From NCBI RefSeq assembly GCF_030704535.1, contig NC_081817.1:5155501-5219500 (forward strand): a stretch of 64,000 bases of DNA, written 5' to 3'. A model generated the notes under the pieces. The model had not been told where the DNA came from. It did not search any database and saw only the letters and a list, made by a program, of their open reading frames with translations. This stretch comes from Vitis vinifera (taxonomy: Eukaryota; Streptophyta; Magnoliopsida; Vitales; Vitaceae). Shown here piece by piece: positions 34,780 through 48,289 of this stretch; positions within the stretch are counted from its first letter, which is position 1, and the number at the start of each line of letters is the position of its first letter. Both the position numbers and the translations under genes were made by a program.

Positions 34780-37700
34780 CTAAGCCAACTTCTTCTGAGA
34801 AATTTGATCGCTTCCCGTGTCCTCATTTTTATCCATGGCCTTTCTTGCAAGCTCATATCCTGCAAAGTTCATGGCACCCAGGGGAGCAATCCAGAAGAAT
34901 CTGGGTACAGCTCCTTTAAATAAGCCAATGGGTCCCTCATGACGAAGAATAGAGAAGGCAACCATTGACATTGACACAGTCCGCCCATGTGTAGCAGTCA
35001 TCATCCTAGTCTTCATCACATCAAAAGGTGTTGTGACAACAGCTGCCAGACCACCAGATAAAGCCCCGACTGCAATTGTTTCCCATGGCTCCAGTTCCCT
35101 CCCCAAAAGCTTATGGACAACCTTAGAAAAGCAGACAAAGGCAAAGACAACGACGAAAGTCAGTGATCTACAAAAGCTCTAGCAATAATGCATCATTTTA
35201 ACAAAAGAGCCATGTGCGCGCGTGTGTGTGAGAGAGAGAGAGAATGACATAGAAAACTCGTACCTTTTTGGACTCGGCATAGAGCCCCATGCCCGCAACA
35301 TAGAATGGAACCTCCCTACAAAGAGTGGCACCAGTCCCACGAAAGAAACCCTTAACACCATCTTGTTGCCAGGTACCTACAAGTGCCTCTCCCACGTTGT
35401 CAAAAATGCCTGCCTGCAACCGCTGCTTTAATACCTCACAAGGGATCCGCACTGCTGTCCCCAGGAATGTGCTACAAAATGATGCTAAAGATTGGATCTG
35501 CATAGCATAATGACACATACAAATTCAGTGCTTCAGACCAATATAAACAAAACACAAGCCTCCACAAAATAGTTCTTTCAAATTCAATTCTGATTATATA
35601 CATGTAGATATGCTATTTACAAGCAACATGCTCCTGAGTATCATGTTAAAGAAAGTGGGAAGAATAAAAGGTTTGGAGGTTTTGGTTTTTATCATATTAG
35701 TCTTCTTCGGTTGGAGTTGGGATACAGTTTTGAACAGGAAAAGATGCAACATCAATCTAGTCATCTACTCAAAAGTAGGACGACTGCTTTGCTTAATATG
35801 ATAGTAGAAATTGGACAGCATAAAAAGCATCTGCATGCACTGAATCTATAAAAATGCCCATTCTATAATCTCATTCAAGATAGGTTCTTGTAAGAGAAAA
35901 ACATGAAGACCCTATTATTTATTAAAACCAACCTGGATACCAATAAAAAGAGTCATAAGGGTAAAAACTAACAGACATGGATTAGAGAAGACACAACAAA
36001 AGATATAATGCTAACTGTGAACATTTAGGATAATTATGGCAAATCCTGCATAGGTAACAGAGGAAGTCAATAGAGATGTTTGAATAGCCAATGTCGTGAC
36101 AATCAGAAGGATGTAGACAGTTCAAGGTCCCAATGACCAAACAGAAGACAATTGTCATTGTCACGACAACAGGTTTCATGTGCTCACCGTGTGAGTGATA
36201 AGTATGAACATTGGAACCCCTGGTAATATAACCAAGGAAGCTAGAAGATGAAACCACACAAATCAAAAGAGTAAAAGGAAAGATAATAATAACAAATAAT
36301 TAAAGTAATAACCATTACCTGGATCTCTGGAAGGGTAGGAGCAACATTTATCAACACAAGCTTGCTTGCTTCAAAAATTCCAGTTCGCAAGCCATGGCTG
36401 TAACAAATAAAAGAACACATTAGCTCGACCTGTGTACCTTGGTGTACAGTTCTTTAAATCTTCAATATATTCTCTTTGCTACTGATCAATAAATAAACAA
36501 AAGAACACATTAGCTGACAGATTGAGAAAATATTTCATAGCTTTAAATAAAAAGATTATTCTGTGCTTGTTATGGCAAGGCACTAGGAAATAAATGAAAC
36601 TTCCAAGCTCAATCAGGCAAGACAGTAGGAAAGAAATGCAACCTATTGTTTACTTTCCTTTTTTACTTCATCTTGCAACTCAACTAAGTACAAGCAAAAG
36701 GAGTAAGAAATTCACATATAACCTCGAAAACTGTCCAAGAATTGCAGGGACAGAACCCCTATATAATCCCTTGGCGCCAATTTCTGGAAGCTTTGCAATG
36801 ATTTCTGGGAATGAGAGTGTTGAAGCTTGTACTCGAGTCTGTCAAACCAATATACCAGTGTAAGAATGCCTCACATGATTACATGAAAATATCAAAACCG
36901 TATCAAGAACTAATATTCCATTGTTTTAGTTTCAGTCAAATGCTTTTGAATTTTAATTGAATTAAGCATGCAACTTGAACATTCTTTTTCTTTTTTTTCT
37001 TTTTTTCCTTTCTCTTGTGCGATCAGTCTATTTTTGTCAAATTACACACTATGTATCCAAAAAGTGCCATCAGGCAAGAAAATTTCTTGGATAGTACACA
37101 GAACTAGAGCAAGCCCGTAGGGAAAGGCTGTACACTCAAACAACCTGATCATTGCTACAAGGGTGCCCAGCTTGGGTGAAAGAACCTCCCAGGATTCAAT
37201 CATTATGTATATCTTGAGCTATAAGGAAGATAAATGCAGGCCACAAGGCCAGCAAACTTTACACTTTCCAATGGTGAGATTCCATCATTTTCCTTTTAGA
37301 TGAGACTCCTAGAAGGCTTTAGTAAGACTCATAAGGTTTTATATCGTTTCTTCCTTATCATCTTCTATATTTTATTTTCATTTCCTATTGCCATAATTTT
37401 ATACCTTGTTCCTCTCCTTTAATCCTAAACGATTGAAGTCATAGCCACATTGTTTACTTGCAAACAACCACCCTAGGGTTGTCCTACATCAAATCACCAA
37501 CTACAAATGTTCTTTTATTATTCATTACCTACTGAAACCAATGAAACAGAGGAGGATCTCCCACAAGCATTATATCATTACAGATTTGGTCATGTCATTT
37601 CCCATAAAAACAGGGCAACATAGGCCTAGAATCCATAAATTGTTAAAAAATTTATCATGTCACTTCCATCTAGCACATTACTACAAATTATTGAGTGGGA

Positions 37701-40700
37701 GAACTTGCCTTTATCGTATCAACAGGATGCAGTAAAGAGGTAGAAAGTGCACATGCAAGGCCCCCTGCCAATGCAGATCTCAGAACACTTCCAGCAGATA
37801 TTTCCACAGGTGGTGCAACAGCAACAACAGTGGCAGCTTCAAACCATATACTCCTGTTTGCAATATCCAAAAGAGGTGAAGAAAAGCTTCAAATGATTGC
37901 CTTAGGAGTTGTTTGATTAACTATTGTGAATAACTCTATCACTGGGTAAAAAGCTGAGACTTTGAAAGTAAGGTCAAACCATACACATTTTAAATGCAAA
38001 TGACTTTGTTCATAGATAATTCAGGAGTAGTAAGGTCAAACCATACACATTTTAAATGCAAATGACTTTGTTCATAGATAATTCAGGAGTAGTACTTTCA
38101 AGCACCGATTCACACTTCTTTAGCCCCATCAGCACTCCAAAATAATTCTAGTTGTTAAATTACAGACAAATAATGACATGGTCTTTAAAGGACATTTAAA
38201 CCACAAATGACTTTCAGACACCCCTTTTTTTGGTAGACAAACAGAACATCTTTAACAAGCACCAATTAGAGGGTGCACACCATGCACACAGGCAGAGTTT
38301 CAGGCACCTTTTCACGCTTCCTTTTAGCTCCACCAGCACTCCAAAGTAATTATGTTTGTCAAGTTACACCATAAATCACAAATGATAGATTGCAGATAAA
38401 CATATGGGGCGAATAAAAATTATGAGAGACTCAAACTCGAAACCTCTAGTTAACCAAAGCTCTTATACTATGTTAAGTTACCAACCGACCAAAAAGTTTG
38501 GGTTGCTAGGTAATGGACCTATAATTTATATCACATTAACATTGTTCAAAGGAGCAAATTAATATTACCTGGGATCATCTTGAAGTCGATCAGATGGTAG
38601 CAGAAGCATAAAATTCCGGAAGTGACCATAAGAAATTGATCCTTCCATGTCTGCATTTAGAAATCGCATCATTGCAACAGCATTGTCTTCATTTGCAGGA
38701 AGTCCGGCACTTTTTAGTGATGTCAAGATTTGACTCTTTTGCAGAGTGCCAGACTTGCTCAAACAGAGTGTAGTATAAGCTCGAAGAATGGTGGGTTCCT
38801 TCTGTTCCATGAAGGACAAGAACTGCTTCCAACCAAATGATTTTGAAAATAAGTGGCTTCTAGTTCGGCGCATAAACTCTCTTGCATATCTCCGTGGCAG
38901 TTTTCTGCTTCTCATTGCGACTTCAAGATCTTCCAATGTTACTTGACCATCACCATCTCTATCCAGCTCTTCAAAGAACCGCCTTCCTATAAGAATGCAT
39001 GATTTCAAAATGAGAATAAACCTTGCAAATAATTGAAGAAACAAAAGAAAAAGTGATGGAGCATAACCAGCCCAAAAAGAGTAAACCACAGGAAAAAAAC
39101 CAAGACATTTATGTTGCAGCATTGTGTTTTCAGGCAAAAGTGCCCTTTTTGTGAAATTGTGGAATTTTGAAATTGAAGTTAGATATTGTTTCAATCTCCA
39201 AGGAAATGTAAACATCTGAAAATTTGATACATAACTGGAATATAGTACCAGAAATCACCAAGCCTTCTGAATGAAGGATTTCACATCTTCAAAAACCAAG
39301 GACTATATTTTACATTGCCACCAAGATCATCTTTTTGGAGAGGGCCGATAGACAAGAAGAATGAAAGTGAGGATTAAACCTCCTAACAAAAAGGGGTATG
39401 ACCCAAGCACATGAAATATATAGCAAACATAAAAACACAGATGTTTTTACAAAATAAGGGAGCTCTAAATTTAGAGGACAACTTTGAAATTTCAGCCCCC
39501 ATTATTGCTTCTTGGTTTTCTACAGATATCCCCTTTCTATCTTTATTTTGTTTCCTTATCCTAAAGAAAGTTTCTCTCTTTGGCATTTGCAAGGAAACAA
39601 AAGACACTTATCTATTCCAACAAATACCTTGTCCCAATAATTCTTGCTCCCCAACAACGGGCAAAAGATATTTATGAGTATGTGCACTCAAATTACAAGA
39701 TTAAATATCAACAACCCAAAATCATACAGCAAGTTGACCTGATAATTGCCATTCTTAATGTTATCCTATTGCAACACAATATTATCTTTGGATTTGGCGG
39801 TAATGTGACCAGTATAAAGCATAATCACTTGTCCTACTTGGCAAAGAATGCAATGCAGAGATGTAAGATAACAGATGAATCAATAGAAACTCCTGCCGGA
39901 GGATGTACAATTGTACTTCACAATGTTGTGCAATAGAAGAACAAAGTAATTTCCAATATTATACCAAGCTACCACATACCTTCTGATTCTGTGTATCTGA
40001 AGAAATCCTGAACAGAGAATAGTTTCTTCTTGTCAGGATAATCTTTAGAAGGTCGTCCTAACTGAGGTACAAGCTCAATCAGTTCTGTCAATGAAACAGT
40101 GGATAATGTGGATCTTAGGCGTTCAACATTTGATAAAGGAATGTTAAGCAAACCATTTGCCAACTTCTGCGGTGAACTGCCACTAGCTTCTTCCCTGTTT
40201 CCAGTTGCATCACCATCCGTGCCAGGTTCTTTAACAGATGAAGTTATTCCAACAATACTTGCCACTCCACCCACCCTTGCAAAGCTCAAATTTCCCAAAA
40301 ACCCATTAACATCTGCTTTTCTACCTTCCAGAATACTTGTTATTGCCTTCAAATGGTCAAATTTAGGTGACACAGGAGTAGAAGAATCACAACCCTTCTG
40401 TTCTGTTTCTTCAACACCCTGATCAAACTTCAGAAAATTTTGACTCAATTGATGAAAAACAAAACCCAACAAGCATTCAAGTTGCATATGTTTACCTTCT
40501 TTACGTGTTATACCCTCATTCCCAGTTTTTGCACTGAACTGATCATTCAATCCCTGTTTCCTCAATTCACAAGAATCCTTCAACTTAGAGGGATGTAAAC
40601 CCGACTTCAAACAAGTCCCATCTTCATCACCCATTTTCTGAAACCGCTTCTTAGCAGGTTTAAAATGACTTGGAAAAGATTGAACGAAATTATTTACCAA

Positions 40701-41141
40701 CAAAGACCAAGTTACTGCAAATTGCAAGCAATTCATACAAGACGCATCATCCTCTTTGCCCAAATCCCTCTCTGTTAATCCTTTTCTCGAAACCTCATCC
40801 TTATACCCATTTGCACTATTGGGCAAGAACATCCCCCAAAAATTCTTAATGGGAATCCTAATCCACAAACCTTTTTTTCTCTCCTCGGTAACCACACACT
40901 GACCATTCTTTTTCTTCACACGGCAGCTCTGAACCTTCCCATTCCTATCACCAACGCCACCGACACCACTCAATTCTGCAAACAATTCAGCATCATTTAC
41001 CTCATTCTTCGACCACCAACGATGCTCAAGATCTTTCGCCGCTCTCCGCACACCCAATTCCAGCGGCGAAAGCACATCTTTTACCGCCTGAACCGAGTTG
41101 AAGAACGATTCCACCGGGTCATTCCCAGACACCATCGCCAA
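34780..41141 (-). CDS. SAMTL: Mitochondrial-carrier-family protein with EF-hand, SAMTL-like
   Basis: Seven exons: 41141-39980, 38986-38569, 37853-37709, 36838-36723, 36397-36319, 35497-35264 and 35121-34780, total 2,496 nt, 831 residues. Residues 1-388 are a long polar extension (MAMVSGNDPVESFFNSVQAV). An EF-hand loop, DRDGDGQVTLED, lies at 396-407. The carrier domain has the three Px[DE]xx[KR] signatures: HPVDTIKTR (P570), IPCEVLKQR (P659) and TPFDVMKTR (P750), each on an odd helix of one repeat. It matches Arabidopsis S-adenosylmethionine transporter-like SAMTL (At2g35800, from memory). Predicted to span an organelle envelope, substrate unproven. Intron 3 uses a GC donor (AAG|GCAAGT); the rest are GT-AG. 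Confidence 0.93.
37969..38092. repeat. Perfect 2 x 62-bp tandem repeat in SAMTL intron 2
   Basis: The unit beginning TAAGGTCAAACCATACAC at 37969 repeats exactly at 38031. Perfect identity implies a recent duplication or an assembly artefact. A weaker second duplication (ACACTTC..AGCACTCCAAA) surrounds it at 38105-38360. Confidence 0.9.
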
Positions 41142-42857
41142 CCAATAACACGAAAAGCAAACCTAGATTCACAAGAAACTCAACGTCTCAAATCCCAGAA
41201 AATCCCTTCACCGATTCCCAAAACATGAAAACACCCATTGCGAACACTTTCCGTACAAATCAATTCAAACCCCCCGAGGAAAAGAAGGAAAAAAAAATTC
41301 AGTAAATGAACGGACGAGATCTGTGAACAGAAAAACGAAGGAAGAGTAGAAATGAAGCCATCAGTTACCACAATAGCATATAGAAAAAAAAATTCGACCT
41401 TAGCAGACAATAAATACAATTACTGAAAAAAAAAAAAAACAGCTGCTAAATGTAACGGACGATACAGAGGCGATTTGGATTCCTAAATTTCAAACATTTG
41501 CGATTGGGTCGGATGGATATGGCGATTGGCGACTGTAGAAGCAGAGGAAGAGGCGTTTCATTTTTCAAGCCTATTACAAATATAATGAATTTAAAAAAAT
41601 AAAAAATAATATGAAATTTTTTTGGATAATGGATAGCGAAAGCTGACGTAAGACCGAGTTGGATGGAATCTTTTGGATTAGGGTTAGGGTTCGTGCTTTC
41701 TTCTGGTGTTAATGAAGGTTTTCTTTTATTCTACAATTTTGTTTTCATTTTTTAAGAATTTTATTTGTCAAGAGTTGACATTAAAGATGAATATTTTTAC
41801 CTTTTTTTATTTATTATCTCGTTATCTTACTTCATCCATTTGAAGTATTTAAGTTTTGTCTAAATTAAGGTTTTAAGTACGATACAAATAAATATTTGAC
41901 TTCAACGAATTTATTATTGAATGCTAAAAAAATTACTATTTTTATATTTAATAAAAATTATATGATTTTAATTTGGAAATTATTCTTCACAGCGGTTTTT
42001 GTTCTTTAGAGTAGAAAAAAAATTATTAAAAAAATATATATTATTTTTTAGCATAAAATTTAGGTGTTGTGAACTTTTATTTTATAATATTTTAAGTAAC
42101 CATAAAAAATATAAAAAAATATTTTAGAAATGCTTTTATCAAAAATGGGCAAAAATAAGGAGGCTATAACTTATAACTTAGAACAGACAGACAGCCTTAT
42201 CTTTTGCTTTTGGTGCTTTTGCCGTGGAGACAACAAAGAAGAATAATAAAATTTTATATTTTATACCTTGGTTTTAAAATAATAAATAAAGAGAGAAAAG
42301 ACAGAAAAGAGAGTTGGAGGATCCAGCAAGGACACCTCGGGGGCTCCTCAAGCTCCAAAGAGCGCGACATCTCACACTCAGTTTGCCAAATTTTTGACAC
42401 GTGGCAATATTTCTATCTTTCGTGGGTCTTTGTCCTAGTCTTCATCGACACCACATTTCCACGTTTCAACCGTTGGATACACCGACCACGTCGAAGCCCT
42501 CCCATTCCATATTTAAAGAAAAAAAAAAAGACCTAAGACTTGGCTCCCAATCTCGCCACGTCAGTATCACCCTGAATGATGATTGGTGGACTCAAGCCAC
42601 TGTTCTTTCCCTTTCAATCAAACCCCAATTGAAAATCCATTGAGATGAGCATTGACCACTAACTTCTCTTTTTAAAATATTTTTGGAGCATTCTCAAATA
42701 AATCTTACATAATATTTAAAGGCAAAAAAACTGTTGACGCAAATTTTATTTTTTTATTTTTTTTTGGTTCTGTGAATTAAATTTATTTCTTATAAAACAA
42801 ATAGATTACAATTACTAAATTTCATGTACAGAGCAGAATTCATGGGAAGGAGTAGAT
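41142..42857. other. SAMTL promoter and TIM14 downstream spacer
   Basis: The SAMTL leader and promoter face this spacer. A TTAGGGTTAGGGTT telomere-like box lies at 41679-41692. AT-rich DNA follows, then a GC-richer patch with four ACGT-core motifs at 42398-42563. No recognised exon. Confidence 0.55.
42398..42563 (+). promoter_or_regulatory. Cluster of ACGT-core (G-box/ABRE-like) motifs
   Basis: CACGTGGC at 42398, CCACGTTT at 42459, CCACGTCG at 42486 and CCACGTCA at 42556 lie within 166 bp. A TATTTAAA stretch sits at about 42512. bZIP factors bind such cores. The nearest starts are SAMTL (1.25 kb away, opposite strand) and none on the plus strand, so the target is unclear. Confidence 0.5.
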
Positions 42858-45800
42858 TCAAAATGGGGATTCGTTACCCCTGGTCTTGCCAAGCATGACA
42901 TCCTTGGCTTCATTGATTTTGGAAGCAAGGTAATGACTACCACCTGCATCAGGATGGTTTGCCACCATGACCCTCCTATGTGCTTCCTTCACCTTGTCTG
43001 CAGTCGCATTCTCCCTATCAAACCCACAAACAAATTTTTACTTGGTTCATATAGGAAGAAAAAGAAAGCAGAAACAGAACTGATACATGACTTCAAAATG
43101 ACAGGCATTAGTTGATGCAATGAATCATATAAGTGAATATCCCCTTTGCCTAATGTCTGTATAAGCTGCTACCTAAGAGTCACAGCCAAAGAGGTGCGTA
43201 GACACCATGTCACCATCCACTTTCTCACAATATAGACAATGCTAAAGAAAGTATTACAGACCAGAGCACATGCTCTTAGCTGGGAAATAAAGCACATGCT
43301 GGGAATGCTTTCAAAATTAGTTCTCAAGAAACAACTTATTAGAACAGTTTTCAAAGACAGTTCCCTCATGTTTTCTAGAACAAAAGTTTGTTTGAAACTT
43401 AGAATGTTTTTGACATATTTTCTATATTCCTAAATATTTCTTAAAAATAACTTCTATAATGCTTTGTCTTCGATCATTCTCCAAGCTTGTACGATTATTT
43501 TTTAAACATCCCCTAAAAAACAACTTAAAACAATTAAAATACGTTCTCAAAAGACACTCTGTTTTTAGAACATGTTTTCAAGGACTGTTTTCTATCAAAA
43601 AATAGTCGATGCTTTTTTGAGTTTGGAAAACGATTTTTATTTTTAAGAATAGAAAACTACTTTTAAAAATAATTTCCAAACAAGCTCAAAAATTCCATCA
43701 AGTGAGGTGAGCATCACCATTAGACGCCCACACTAGACATATCATAGGTTCCATTTATGATGTATAAAGAACTAAAACTCTTTTATCAGCTTTTCTTTTG
43801 GTTGAAAGCTTTCACTGCTAGATTGCAGAAAAATATGCCACATTAGCATGATTAATGTGTTGGGATATAGCAGAGGTAGAAGAAGTGTAAGATTTGTGCG
43901 CATGCCCAAAAACATGACAATTTGGACAACTAGAAAATTCAAATAACATGGTACATTTGAATTAAATTTACAAAATAATTCAGAAAGAAGAAGCAATTGT
44001 TTTCAGAATAGCATTACATGTAATCGATAAAGGCATAATAATTTTAGTAATGTAGTGTGTTATTCACTTACATGCCTTCTATAGGTAGCAACTTATATAA
44101 GCATACTGTCTACGTTGGAGAATGAAGTATATACTATATGCTATGCTTCTACCGTCGCTACACGAGGTTTGTAAGTGTTAAATATGTAGTCCTACAGTGC
44201 ATGAGAACGTCAATATCATTAACAAATGACTTTAGTTTGTGAAAGTGGAGTACAGATAAATCTTAAGCATGATTTTAGTTTCTTAATTATAGTGCACAAT
44301 CGTGCCTCTTCTTAAACTGGTCTCATACTAGTTATTGCTCATTGAACATGTCCTTGTTCATGTGAAATAATCCCTCCAGGGACTCTTATCATACACTTTT
44401 TCTTAAAACATATGTTTTGCCTCAGTAGATAAATACCATATCGATGATTTCTTCTTCTTTTCAGAAAAAGTTTCTATAAATTTCCTGCATAACAAATAGT
44501 TCCATAAGTGAAACTCTAGAAATGAAAACACAATCTGACTTTTCTAGTACACTTATTGCATGCCTTGACCTCTGCTCCATTAGTTTTTCCCAATTTTCAC
44601 AGTATAACTCATAATAAGTTCAGTACAAAAATAATTAAAGAAGTTCTGCATATCCCCAAGCCTCTTATGTATATGTATCACAACCTTCCACTTAATATTC
44701 TCTTAGTATTTGTAGCGTTAACTATCAATTCAATCAATCAGATATATGATCATCACCTATGCACTTCCAAAGCATCAGTTGAAATGCCAACAGAGTCTAA
44801 AAAGTCTTTCCTGCTTTCATCTTTTTCAAAGTTTCAGTAACTTCAGAAAACCCTGAGTCAAGACCTTACTCTTTGAACATATGTACCCTGACCTTGATAG
44901 AATTATTTAGTTTTAAATTTCTCCATCAAAAATTTTTTTACTGAGTTCTAAATGTAACTAATGCCGTTTTCAATAAATAATATAATGAAATAACTCTTCC
45001 ATCGTTCTTCAAGAAGACCTTTGCCTCCACCTTTGGTGCACTTTAACATGATCCAAGTTCCTAAATTTTCTTCTTCTTACAGTAGCAACTTTGTACACCT
45101 CTCCTCATTCCTACCATTGACTCAAAAATAATATCCTATTTAAACATACACATAATTTCCATTTAAAAAACAAAGCACACTTAATTTTATAGAATGTATC
45201 AAGTTCAAGAAAAGTGCTTGTCATATGAATCCTACAGATCAAGTTGAGTCTTAAAAAGCCCACAAGTTCATATCAATCTAGGCATTCATTCTATTTCCTT
45301 GTAAACCAGTTTAATCCCTAGATTCAAATTATAAACAAGCTGATTATGCACACTCAGAGAACAGCAATTTAATTATAACAGACGGCTAAAATTAAATATG
45401 CTAGAATGTGATTGCTTACAATATAATTTTCTTTCAAGAAGGATTTAGTGGTACCTAATGCCAAGAATAAGAGCTGCTTCCCTTTTTGTCATTGTAGGCT
45501 GGAAACCACCTTCATAGAATTTGCGGATCCTGGGTTTTGGCGGACGAGCCTTGAATGCTTGCCAAGCCTGGACTCCATATCTACCAGCAAGAGCAGCAGC
45601 AGCTAGTGCAAGCCCAGCCAGAAACGGAGTAGCCTGACGTACATCTAGAAGTTCATTAATTCTAGATAAGAATAATCTCGAGATAAGGATAATTGAAACT
45701 TAATAAGCAAATGCTTCAACAGCCATTTTGCACAACAAACTCTACATTACAATATATGGTTTGGATCCAAATCTCTTCCAGTAAGCGCCTTTCCAGTGCA

Positions 45801-47296
45801 CTCCACATTATGCCAAAGGGAACATTACTATATTTCATTGACAGGGGGAACTTTTGTTATAGACAAAGAAATTTTGCTATCATAAAGAGGTGGGAAAATT
45901 TTTTTAAAGGTGAGAAAAATGGAAAGTGGCTAAAATAATATCAAATACATGAAAACATACATATGCCTCCTTTTCTCTCTTTTTACTCATTATTGCAAAT
46001 TCCTGTGATGGCTTAAACGCCATCATACATATTGAGTCATCCCCCCTTCCCCTGCTGATTAAGCTCTCTCAGTGTTCTCCTACAGCCCCTTTCTCCTCCC
46101 TCTCTCAAATGGGGAAAACAGGTTTTCACACATGTTACTTTGGCACCTCTCCATAGTTCTCAATTTCTTCTTTTTTTCTGCGTGCTTGAAATAACCAGAG
46201 TTCCTTCCTATTTAAACATAGTTTTTCTTTCCACAAAAAATAATACAATATGAGATAAAAAGGCACCTGATTTTTAAGATCCCCTTTTGTGCTAATGTAG
46301 ACCATGGTGACAAGTCACTTGATGCACCAGAGAGGAATTGTGCCAGAAAATCACCAAGATCTTTAGACTACTTTTTTAAGACATGCAAAAGGATTTATGG
46401 ACACAAGAAAGAGTATCAACAAGGAAAGGATTCTATTGAAAAATCCTTTACAAACACAAAAAAGCATCCACTATTTGTATGAAAGGTTAGGGGAGGAATA
46501 AGAGAAGGCCAACCACAATGCAATACAACTAACTCGTTAGCTATACAAAAAGATACTCTACAAACCATGAACTGTCTATGGATTTTCAGGGAATCAGGAT
46601 GTTGTTTTAAAGTCCATTTTTCACATAAAAATTTCCCATACACTCTGGCCTATTGCAGGAAACTCCCAATCATATTTAGAGGGCAAATTACCCACAAAAG
46701 AAAAAAGAAAAAAAAAATCTTTTTTAATTGCATAACCTCCCATGAACACAAAAGTTATGATTGAAAAGTTTCATAATCAAATGAACCAATTCCTATGTAT
46801 ATGTGTGTCTGTAAAGTACATATTTATAGAATTTTCCAAACGTAGATATCCAATTTGATACTTAGTGAACAAAATGACATATCAAAATTGAACATCACCC
46901 ACTATCTCTGATTCTGGCTTTCTGATCAGAACCCCAATATACCCATATTTTTCCCAAATGTCACAGAATAGGAGTTGGAATACCCAATAATACATCAAAA
47001 AATTTAGAGAAAAATCCTAATTAAAGCAACTGGATGCTGACCAACCCTAATTGAACCAACTGGATCTCCATTTCACACACAACACAATACAGTTAGTGGA
47101 TTTTCCCTCAGCCTTACACACAGAATTAAAAACTAATGAAATTAAAGGTACAAATTAACAGGTTAAAAACCCCAAATCTGTTTTAAACCCAAACATAATT
47201 ATCAACAAAATCAAATAAATACATGCCAAGAAAAGGGCAAAAAAAAAGGTCAAATTGCCAGCCAGAAATGAGAGAAATGAAAATTTTCTCACCATT
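42858..47296 (-). CDS. TIM14: Mitochondrial import inner membrane translocase subunit TIM14 (PAM18)
   Basis: Three coding exons: 47296-47294 (only the ATG), 45633-45455 and 43014-42858; 339 nt, 112 residues, identical in length to Arabidopsis TIM14-1 as I recall it. The sequence starts MATPFLAGLALAAAALAGRY, a single membrane segment at residues 3-18, then AFKARPPKPRIRKFYEGGF and a C-terminal J-domain with the HPD triad at 81-83 (VMVANHPDAGGS). The protein stimulates mtHsp70 in the presequence translocase motor. Intron 1 (45634-47293) falls directly after the start codon; intron 2 (43015-45454) is large and holds MITE-like DNA at about 43300-43690. Splice sites are GT-AG. Confidence 0.95.
43300..43690. 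mobile_element. MITE-like insertion in TIM14 intron 2
   Basis: TTCTCAAGAAACAACTTATT, GTTTTCAAAGACAGTT and, at the other side, GAAAACTACTTTT and TTTCCAAACAAGCTC resemble the 'GTTTGGAAACTGTTTTC' elements elsewhere in the window (33.7, 57.2 kb). Ends not resolved. Confidence 0.45.
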
Positions 47297-47479
47297 TCTG
47301 AAGAAACTGAGACCTTGACGTGAAGATTTGGATTAGCATTCAGAAGCTTAGAGCTTTGTGCTTACAGTGTTCTGGAAGACAATCGAGTTTCGTTCATTTG
47401 GTTAGTCCCAGTACGGTGTCGTGCGGTGACCAATAGGATTTTGCCGCGTCAGTGCAGCAAGTACCGGGTTTACCATTTT

Positions 47480-47487
47480 TAGGGTTT
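47480..47487 (-). promoter_or_regulatory. Telo-box near the TIM14 promoter
   Basis: TAGGGTTT (AAACCCTA on the transcribed-gene strand) lies about 185 bp upstream of the TIM14 ATG, with a CCAAT box (47430-47434) in between. Telo-boxes are known in promoters of growth-linked genes; function here is inferred. Confidence 0.4.
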
Positions 47488-47499
47488 GGTTCCTGGATC

Positions 47500-48280
47500 G
47501 GGTGGGTTCAAATCGGAGACCTCTCCGAATAAAAGCTTATATTAAAGAATTAATTAGTTAAAAGGACAAAACAATAACTTAACTCCTCCCATCTTTTTAC
47601 TTAAAGGGTAACCTATTTTGACATATATACCCTTGATTATTTTTAAGTATTTATGTGTATGTTTTAAATAAAATAGTTATTTTTACAAGAAAAAAATGAA
47701 GGTATTTTTATTAAAATGAAACCAGAAACGGATAAATAGTTAAATTTTCAAAATTGAGTTTTTAATAACCCTTTTAATCAAATAACTCTATTTTAAAAAC
47801 TTTAAATTTAGAAATATTTGTGAAAAACATCAGACGCTACCAACTCTCCTAAAAGTAATTGCTATTAAGAAAGGTATATACCCTAATCTTATAGTGCATC
47901 CACCCAATCATTCGAAGTTGATGAACGCAATCAACCCTTCAATCTGCCAATAATTTGTGTCACAATATCATAATATTTTTCAATTTTACGTAAATTACCT
48001 ATAAGTCTTTAAAATCGTAAATAAATTTATATTTTCATCCACCAAATCACCACACATCCACCTTATTAACATACCAACAAATTTATAATATGTCTGCAAT
48101 ACTTTTCTCATTATTTTCTTTCACACAACCATCTTCTCCTTCCTCTCTCCATTTTTTTCTTCTCAATGTTAAATTTTAAAGGTATTTTAATTATTCAATT
48201 AAGGATCATTTTTGTAAGTAAATTTTTATAGGTTTTAGGATTTATAAAAATGTAGATAACTTTTCCTTCCATTTTCTCTT
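47500..48280. other. AT-rich spacer, no gene seen
   Basis: Only low-complexity AT-rich text and C/T tracts are seen. Confidence 0.5.
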
Positions 48281-48289
48281 CAAAGAATA

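Noticed and set aside
39969-41141. Treating the 390-codon frame as a single-exon gene
   Set aside because: It continues by a clean GT-AG splice at 39980/38986 into the EF-hand exon, and the joined protein fits SAMTL-like proteins.
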